Shown: in pieces, positions 56,770 to 64,000 of the stretch
How the letters are laid out: every line of letters starts with the position of its first letter
How positions within the stretch are numbered: the stretch's first letter is position 1
Assembly (NCBI GenBank): GCA_022315425.1
Contig: JAIUPT010000046.1
Span: 124,001 to 188,000, forward strand
Direction of reading: 5' to 3'
Length of the DNA: 64,000 nucleotides
DNA from: Pseudevernia furfuracea
Taxonomy: Eukaryota > Ascomycota > Lecanoromycetes > Lecanorales > Parmeliaceae
Made by a program: the position numbers and the translations under genes
The notes under the pieces: model-generated
What the model was told of the DNA's origin: nothing
Seen by the model: only the letters and a program-made list of their open reading frames with translations
Database searches by the model: none

Positions 56770-57748
56770 ATCGCATCGGCTGGCACGATGACGGTTTTAT
56801 ACCTTGTAAGGATCCGCTGCTCGGGACGTGTAAAATGAATCGGGCGAATAATGGAACACCCATATAACAGCGGGAAAAAAGTCTCCGTCGGCATGGCCCA
56901 AACCCCCCGTATGCCCCTCGTTGCGCGCGCACGCAGCGCAAGTAAGCACGGACGTTGACGATTTGCGAAATTTTTCTGGGCCCGAAGCTCGCCCCCGGCG
57001 TGACCGTTTTTGGTATGGAGCGTTTTTCTCTCGATATGGTTCCGATTGGGGGACGACTGGTCGCCATGTAGAGATAGTACCAAAGCTACATGATCGATAT
57101 GGTACCCTCTACATCCGATCATCAAAGTCTTGATGCTCGTATTATTATATAAGCCTGTCGTGCGCGCAGTAACTCAATACCTACTCTTGTTATAAGTGAG
57201 GTATAAAAAGTCTATAATCCTATTGTTCAAACGTGTTACTAGCTTGACACTTTACAGATAAAAGCATTCGATCAGTAAGAGAAAAGACTATTGATGTGAT
57301 GCTTCAAATTCGATCTCTTTGAATTTTCAAAATCGTCACGGCGCTTTAATAAGAATCCACATCAACATTTATAGCGATGGCTCCATCTTCAACATACACG
57401 GGCAAAGAAGTCAAACGCGGGAAGATATGTCGCAACCCTTCTTCTCCAAAGCAGCCACCCGCACGGTAGAATTCCTGGCAACAAATGAGATCACCCCACT
57501 CTGAAACAAGTTGCATATGGCTCCCGTCTGAGACAACCTCCGTCAACCTCCAGCCTTGGTTTCAGGTGCTTGGCGACTGATTTGGTTATGAACTACTCAT
57601 TCTAGGAAAGCCTAGGCGCCATTGATTCGCCGAGCCTTTTACGACCTTTGAGCTTGGTGGTGGAGAACTTCCGCAACGGTCCTGAACTATTATAAGACTG
57701 CCGACCTAATTGAAGTCCCCAGTACCATGGAGGCTTCCGAAGCACTTG
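56770..57748. other. intergenic beyond the island
   Basis: Ordinary composition to about 57120, then AT-richer. A 66-codon minus-strand ORF (57346-57546) has no recognised motif; nothing else seen. Confidence 0.5.
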
Positions 57749-60091
57749 TCAAGTGAGCCCAGTAATAGACCAAGAAACACAATTGTGGTACGACACCCCT
57801 CCGATTTTCCAATTTGCCTGCCCTTTAGGCTGGACGAAATCCGGACCTAGCGTACCGATCAAGGTATCCCCACATTAGCTCCTTTTGTCAAACTCACGGA
57901 CAGGCGCGCGACGACCGGAAAATCAAAACAGGGATGAAGAGGCGGGAAAGAAGGAAAGAAGGAAAGAAAGGGAGTTAGAGAGATAGAAAGAAGGGAAGGA
58001 AGGAAGAAAGAAAGAAAGAAAGGAAGAAAGGAAGAAAGGGTGGATGGAAGAATCTTACAGCTATCCATTGCGGGCAGGAACATCTGCACGCAGGTCTCAA
58101 CGGGGATACTTTCAAAATCAATCGCTGGTTCATTGCACCCTGCGGACGTCCACACCGCGGCGACGGCGATGCCGACCCCGTTATCGCCAGTGCTCGTTGA
58201 GAGCTTTTGTTCGAGGGGAGAATCCTTGACGGTGTCCTGGCCTAGGACATAACTCTCGCTCCGCCACGACTGGCAGAGGGCTGTGATTTGCGTGAGAGCC
58301 AGGTCGCGGCTGAACATGGTATAATTGGCGTTGTCGGTGGGATTGCACCTCAACGTCGGCGTCGGCGCGGAGAGGGACGGGAGCGTTGTGGTGGGTGGAG
58401 GGCAGTCATTGACGGTGGGCTGGATCGTGTAGTCGCAATTCGTGACTGTTTGCCCGTCAACCGTTAAGGTAAGGAAGCGCACGCCGATGCCGTCGCAGTT
58501 GCAGTAGTTCGCGAGGGTACAGGCTGTCTCGTCCGGATAGGAGACGAAGGCGCAGGCTGGGATGCCGTTTTCGCCGGGGATGTTGGTGGGGGCTGGGGTT
58601 GTGGTGATAGGGTTGATGGTTTCGGCGGGGAGAATTTTGTAGTTGCAATTCGGTGTTATCGTTGTTGTTGTGAGGCCGGTGGAGGGAGGGAGGGTCGGAA
58701 AAGTGAGAAGACTGCTGGAAGAGGTGGACAGAAAACATTCACACCATCCTGTTGGGGACATCCATGGGGCTCCGTCGTATGTGCATGTTGGTCTGGGAGG
58801 GTATAGAGCGCCTAGATCAACGATTGAAGCGAGGAGTGCTTGTTGAATTGTGAGCCAGGAGGCATTTCCATAGTTGAAGTATGGTGTGATGACCGGAGCG
58901 CACGAGCAGCCAGACACAGTACCTGAGCTAGTGCATGTGCCGATGGTGACGATTCCTAGACAACTTGAATCCTGGCAAGCCGGAGCATTTGAGCCGGTAG
59001 GACATGAGCCTGATGTAATGGAAGTAGCCGTAGATGTCTCGTCAAAGTCACTGGAAGGAAGCGTATTGATTGTGGCGATGGTCTGTTGGTGGTTCAGCGC
59101 TTCGTCGAATAAGACCAAGAACAACACCGCGACGGCCGTGATAGTGGCATCAGAGAATGCGACGAGTTGTGTAAGAGACCGGCCAGCATTGAACACCGAT
59201 TGTAGAGATGCCGCCAGCGCTCCGCCTGTGACAAGTGGTGCTATTTTGTCGATAGTCAGAAAATTTATAAGATCGTTCGGTAGGGCCGCCATGGCATCTG
59301 CAGCAAATTGGGGTGCGCAGTCGCTTAAGCGTTTGTGCTTCTTGCTTTCCGTACTACATGGCTTCTCGGCTTGATCCTGTAGCCAGATCAAAGCTGTCGG
59401 ATCTTGAATTCGAAGCAAGTAATTCCCATTTGTCGCTACACTGACCTGGACTGCAGTCCCAGTCAACGCATTCGGATTTATAGGGGCTAAAGTGATGGTA
59501 GAGGTGGCTGTTGGGATTTCTGTGATTGGAACCTCCAATACAGGCTCATTGGTGGCGGCGAGATCTATGTCTGAAGCCTGCTGGGCTGCTTTAATAGAGG
59601 ATGCAACTTTTGCTGCAAGGTTGACACGGATGGGGACTTTGCCGTCTTGTTTGTATAGTTCAATAATCATTTGTGCAAATGCGGCGAGAAGTAATCCACC
59701 TGCGAACAGTGCAAACCCCACTGCTCTGCTCTGTAGCTCATAGTCGGCCCCTAGGAGTGCGTCTTGAATGCTGCTCTCGCATCCCGTATTGTCCGTGTTA
59801 CAGGTGCCTTCAATTGTTGATCCCAGGCTGCTGATGAGCTCAGGACCAAGGTACAGATCGATATCACCATTGTAATCTTGATGAAGTGCTAGTGCTCCGC
59901 CGGTAGGCAGGGCCGGTCCATTGGTCTGCAAGACACATATCAGTTCCGCAATGGCTGTTACGCTGTAGACGCAGTAACAATACCAATGTACTTGTAACAA
60001 TGTTGTCTGGGTCTTGAAGGTAGATGGTCTCTTGGGCATACACAGTTTCTAGCAGCAAGCCGATGACTGCACATTTTCCGAATAGCATCAT
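57749..60091 (-). CDS. secreted or membrane-anchored cysteine-rich protein, 697 aa, 3 exons
   Basis: Exons 60091-59992, 59954-58059 and 57846-57749 sum to 698 codons. A signal peptide is clear (MMLFGKCAVIGLLLETVYAQ). It is followed by ETIYLQDPDNIVTTIAELIC and NGPALPTGGALALHQDYNGD. Two hydrophobic stretches (AVGFALFAGGLLLAAFAQMI and ITAVAVLFLVLFDEAL) may span the membrane. The C-terminal half has many cysteines and Thr/Pro linkers (CAPVITPYFNYGNASW, CNCDGIGVRFLTL, RCNPTDNANYTMF). The last exon CPDFVQPKGQANWKIGG and HNCVSWSITGL replaces a repeat-coded read-through tail and is far more protein-like. Intron 1 is only 37 nt; intron 2 is 212 nt and filled by a microsatellite. No characterised family recognised; probably a conserved fungal cell-surface protein. 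Confidence 0.75.
57930..58045. repeat. (GGAA/GAAA)n purine microsatellite inside an intron
   Basis: Plus-strand GGAAAGAAAGGAAGAAAG-type repeats; on the coding strand a pyrimidine run (TTCC/TTTC) within intron 2 of the secreted protein, between donor (58058) and acceptor (57847). Confidence 0.9.
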
Positions 60092-60978
60092 GTTTCTGAA
60101 TTTCTTGGAAATTCCGCTGATGGAAGGGAGAAAGACTGCATGCAAACTCTTCACTAATTGATGAGGAAGGGATACTACAAATGAGAGAACATGTGATGGC
60201 CTTGAGAAGACGGGCAAGTTGGAGATATGTGAAGTCAAGAAAGATGCGGCCGATGGCTTCTTTAGTCACATGACAGGTGCAATATTACGAGTAAAGCGTC
60301 TGACTCTTCTCGCGCATTTTAATGATGATAGCACAAGAGGCAGTAGGAGGATGGATGAAAGTGAATGCTTCGTTGTACTAAAAGTTGGATGCTAATGAGT
60401 AATAACAAAGATAACAATATTAATTAATAATATTCATCCTGGGTTGGAGCACAGATACATGTACACTATCGTGCTCTTCACTTTACTTTATTAATTGTGG
60501 ATCCGCGGGAAATAATAGAGTAGAGCTTGACAGTTGATTTCTAATATCAAGTTTGATCCTTAATAATATTAATGGCGCTGGTCCAATGCTGGAGTCGTTT
60601 TTACCTTAGTTTTCTGTTGGCAAGGGGCACTGGTGCATATTGAACATGTGTCGAGCGAAAGACTGTTCAATTCTTAATAATATTAATAGCAATCACGATA
60701 GCAGTAGGATCGTAATTATAAATACCTATAGGCTATAATATGGTAATCTTAAGAAGTCGATGTTTTCGCCATGGCATCTAGTACGTAATGACGATTGCAT
60801 CACTCAGCCCTACGAGTACTCGTATTAGCGTATTCAAAATCCATTTCGTTTCTTGGCATTGGAGGTCCGACGCAACGTCGTATACATTTTTGTACTGTAG
60901 CTACTTCATAAACCCACAACCAACTTGCAAATATTTCAAATAAACAAAGTTTGAAGCTATACACACCTCAGGCCCGTC
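60092..60978. other. AT-rich non-coding region
   Basis: AATAATATTAAT-type motifs recur (about 60418, 60552, 60678). No gene seen. Confidence 0.5.
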
Positions 60979-61260
60979 ATGTCTCACAATATCCGTGTTG
61001 GTACAAGTGCTAAGAACAAGGTCGAGCATCTTTTTTACTTCAATTAAAAGTCTTCTGCAATTACTAAAGAGCTATGCTTTATCGATATACAATATATCAC
61101 TCGTACTGTTCAGTTTGATAAAGACTTTGAGAACTTTCTTTAATACGCGATTAATTGTAACAAGTGTGATCAATATGCGTAATAACATTTCAAGCATACA
61201 GCTGAAGAATATATCTTCGAGAAAGATTACGAGGCCTTAAAACGAGATCTTAAGGCGTGA
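60979..61260 (+). pseudogene. AT-rich decayed ORF with several TAA stops
   Basis: One frame reads SHNIRVGTSAKNKVEHLFYF, stop, SSAITKELCFIDIQYITRTV, QFDKDFENFL, stop, YAINCNKCDQYA, two stops, HFKHTAEEYIFEKDYEALKR, stop. The frame is continuous apart from four or five TAA/TGA codons, as expected after RIP or long neutral decay of a repeat-derived gene. Family not recognised. Confidence 0.4.
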
Positions 61261-62352
61261 TCTTTGAAGTATAATGATGAATAGTGTGCTATAGTAAGGC
61301 GCAATCATGTATATAGATTCATATTTGACTATTTGAGATATTCATAACTTGTTTGTGGATTTATGGAGTAGATGCGCATGCTACAGTATAAAAATGTATG
61401 AAGCGGTGCGTCGAGTCTTCAGTGCCAAGAGACGAAACGGATTCTGAATACGCTGATACGACCTAGTCTAAGGCCTGTTGTACCTTTAGCTACGGTATGC
61501 TTCTGGTTCAGCCTCATTTCTGCATTGACCATTTTAATATAAATTTTTTTTTAATTGCCCGCTATCATTGATGCTTATTTTCTATTTGAAATTCAAGGTA
61601 TTTGATATTCAATAATGTTGTGATTTGTTTCTTACCCTGTTGGAGTTCTTGCTTCGGACTGGAATTCACTGATCCGAAATCAGTAGCTAGACTACTCGTC
61701 CAGAACATCGGGCACCTTGCTGCTTTGTCCAGTGCAGTTTGGAACCCAAGATGCAACGCACTGCAGTGCTGTACATATGAGACCGTCACGGATACTGACA
61801 GTGCCAATGAGAATGCAGTGTCCCCTTCCCGCCCTGTACTTGGCTTAGCTAGCTGAGTGAGAGTCTATCCACTTTCCTCATGCTCCTTTGTTCATGGAGA
61901 AATCGTACGCCAGAGTAGCTATTAACCGAAAGCTTGACCAACGGGCAATCGCAATATCAACTCCAAGGATATTCCTGGTGGCATTCTGGTGGTGTATGAG
62001 CACATAGAATTTCATTATGTTATAGTGCAACATGATAACATCAAACGACGTCGGATTACTACCGAGGAAGCGCCAAAGTCAAAGTCTAAGTCTCTGTCGA
62101 GCTTTTACCGACATTGCTATGTAACACAAGAAATCAGACTGGTGTCTTGATATCTTGTTGGATGAAAAAAGCCTTGCGCAGGTTCCGGGTACCTTGTTCC
62201 GATCCTGATTTTATTCTCTACTACTTTTCAAATGGCATCCCCACGCCCAAACAGCCCAAACAGAGATCCCCAATTCTTTGAAGATTCTCACGGAGCTCAC
62301 AGTAGTTACGTCTTGCTTATACGAATTCCTTCCCATCTCTCCCTCTCTTGCT
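61261..62352. other. intergenic, no gene seen
   Basis: AT-rich to about 61620, then ordinary sequence. An 84-codon plus-strand ORF at 61602 lacks any recognised feature. Confidence 0.5.
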
Positions 62353-63624
62353 ATGCGTCTGTTAATGCTATTTTCCCTTGTGGTTTCTTTAGGTCTAAGC
62401 AACGCCATCATCTTTGATGCCTCATGTGCCGGTAAGAGACATTCATTGCTAGAGTGACCTTAACGCTATATATACTGATGGCCCTTTTCAGCCTACGATG
62501 CACTTTTGAAGGATGGATTCACCACAGCCTTCACGAACGCGAACTATGCACAAGAAGCTCTACTTAGGAATCCTTTAGAGCCCGGAGTCAACGATGTAGC
62601 AGGCTGGCTCTTCGGTTCGTCTTCCAATTATGCCGTAGCGCAAACACGCCTGGAGAATGTCGGAAATATACCATCCAGCTTCTCATATGATAGTATGTTA
62701 CATTGACGACTCCAGGTTGTAGAATGACGAGCTAAGCTGCAATAGAGACGGACAAAAGTAACTTGGCAGATATTGTAATTTACTGCAACTTCGATCGCTT
62801 TCAATCAACTCCCCGAGGGTTCTACGACCTCGACACTGGCGCCTATAGTCGCATCTCCAATGATAATTTCCAGGGATGTAAGACCGGCAAAGCACCTTCC
62901 GGAAATGATCCACCTGCGGCAATGACTATCAACTACGAACGCCCGGGGACGGTAAATTGCAAACGCCTTCGGCAATACTCTCATACCGTAACTAACAAAA
63001 TCGATACAGCTGACCACGATGGATCTCTGTAATTGGTATCTGGAATTAATCCTCACAGTCCGTACACATGCAGCCGGAACCTCATAATGGTTCCTTTCGC
63101 TCACGGTGTCTTAGGAAAGGTTTCAAACGATAGGAGACGTTGCTACGCCAGGTGTACTGCAAAGAATCGACTCCGATCCCGACAACTCCGATCCCGACTA
63201 CTATGACTCTGACTCCGAGGACGGGGCCACGAGCATGGATGCAGCCACGCTATTCGACACGACGGCCCTACACGAAATGACACACAGCAAATTTGTAGGC
63301 ATACTGCAGCAAGATACTGGCGTGGGCGAACAATACGATTGGATACCCTGCACGAGTCTCAAGAGTCCCTTGAATTCAGGTACGTATATCGCTTTCGGAT
63401 AGACTATTCTAATCGACCTGTGCGTACATATAGAAAGTCTAGCTCTCTTCGCGCTAGCGGTGTATCTCATGATGAACGGCTACAACATTCTGGAAGACGG
63501 ACAACTGTTGGCCGTGGCGCAGCAACTCTCCCGACGAAGCAGCCTCTTGCGGGATGAAAAAGAAGTATCGCTCCGTTTCGGATATGATGGTGAGGGGCGG
63601 AACGGCACGGTATGGGTAGCCTGA
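62353..63624 (+). CDS. secreted HEMTH zinc metalloprotease-like protein, 329 aa, 6 exons
   Basis: Exons 62353-62431, 62492-62692, 62746-62951, 63010-63057, 63115-63379 and 63434-63624 sum to 330 codons. Signal peptide MRLLMLFSLVVSLGLSNA. The conserved core has ALHEMTHSKFVG with the zinc-binding HExxH at residues 231-235, preceded by an acidic run (DSDPDNSDPDYYDSDSED) and followed by YDWIPCTSLK and ESLALFALAVYLMM. This order resembles a secreted zincin family common in plant-associated and saprobic ascomycetes, related in concept to M35 aspzincins. A third zinc ligand could not be assigned. The donor of intron 4 (GTCCGT) is weak, but retaining that intron would add two in-frame stops. Without experimental evidence an inactive copy is possible. 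Confidence 0.75.
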
Positions 63625-64000
63625 ATGGGATGAGCACATAGGCATGATAGGTACTATAACAGAAAAAGATGCTTCTCTATATCAAAACTGCTTCAGTTAC
63701 AAAGTACAGGATCAGAGCAACTGTGGTCAGGGTATTATTACCTAACTACGTCAGGTTTTCGATTCCTAATGGCGCTGGTACAATGGTGTGTTGGTTTTGT
63801 GTTTTATCCCTGCGCTCGCGAGCCTGCAGTTCTCTGAACCACACCACGGCCCACATGAGTATTGCGTTTCAATTGGTGAGCTTGCGGTGGGCGTTAGATG
63901 GGGATCGCTCACTCAAGTCCCTACGAGGACTTGAATGGAAAGAGTCGTCCAAGGGGGAGTGGTGGCTGGGGGATTATGGGCTGCAGCGTTTGAGAGAAAG
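63625..64000. other. window end, no gene seen
   Basis: No ORF or motif supported. Confidence 0.5.

Noticed and set aside
57859..58058. Read-through C-terminal tail of the secreted protein
   Set aside because: Its sequence is repeat-coded (FLPFFLSFFLPS); splicing to 57846 restores a cysteine-containing, protein-like end and whole codon sum.
62232..62417. Upstream ATG frame beginning MASPRPNSPNRDPQ before the protease
   Set aside because: Runs in a different frame from the signal peptide and protease exons.
1..64000. tRNA, rRNA or telomeric repeats
   Set aside because: Looked for cloverleaf-like boxes and TTAGGG runs by eye and saw none; a tRNAscan or covariance search could still find one.

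Overview
This is nuclear DNA of a filamentous ascomycete (Pezizomycotina; a Dothideomycete is likely but cannot be proven from the window). The evidence is short introns of 37-90 nt with GT/AG ends and CTRAC-like branch points, single-copy genes typical of the group (MCM6, IML1, an LST4/FNIP protein, a CAX-type Ca2+/H+ exchanger, a SIRT5/CobB-like sirtuin), and transposons whose copies differ by C-to-T/G-to-A transitions and carry TGA/TAA stops, the signature of repeat-induced point mutation (RIP).

Layout. 0-4.6 kb: an FAD-dependent oxidoreductase (+) and a TPR-SET protein (-). 4.8-12.9 kb: gene-poor, with a decayed alpha/beta hydrolase, a dense cluster of unrelated microsatellites, one intact AT-hook-like protein of unknown function and two broken small genes. 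12.9-29.8 kb: LST4/FNIP (-), a two-domain GFA/CENP-V protein (+), a decayed hypothetical gene (-), a vacuolar-type Ca2+/H+ exchanger (-) and the 1851-residue SEACIT/GATOR1 subunit IML1 (+). Two Rag/Gtr GTPase regulators of TORC1 are thus neighbours. 31.2-39.2 kb: a SNF2-RING translocase with SUMO-interaction-like motifs in 11 exons, one of 9 nt, and MCM6 with a double MluI-cell-cycle-box palindrome upstream. 39.6-42.6 kb: a small secreted cysteine-containing protein, a doubtful ORF and a sirtuin.

43.1-56.75 kb is a nested transposon island. A RIP-degraded hAT DNA transposon is bounded by GC-rich inverted termini and, outside them, a perfect 23-bp direct repeat. It is interrupted by a non-autonomous LTR element with 194-bp LTRs and target duplication GTAAC. 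That element holds a solo LTR (target duplication TGAAG) and, inside its right LTR, a 7.1-kb Ty3/gypsy chromovirus (target duplication TGATA). The chromovirus is defective, with stops in gag and pol and substituted catalytic residues in reverse transcriptase and integrase.

57.7-63.6 kb, beyond the island: a 697-residue secreted or membrane-anchored cysteine-rich protein with a microsatellite-filled intron, an AT-rich decayed stretch, and a secreted HEMTH zinc metalloprotease. Secreted, lineage-variable genes therefore flank the island, while housekeeping genes fill 12.9-39.2 kb. Splice models were inferred by eye from splice sites, frame and family patterns. All multi-exon models given here sum to whole codons.
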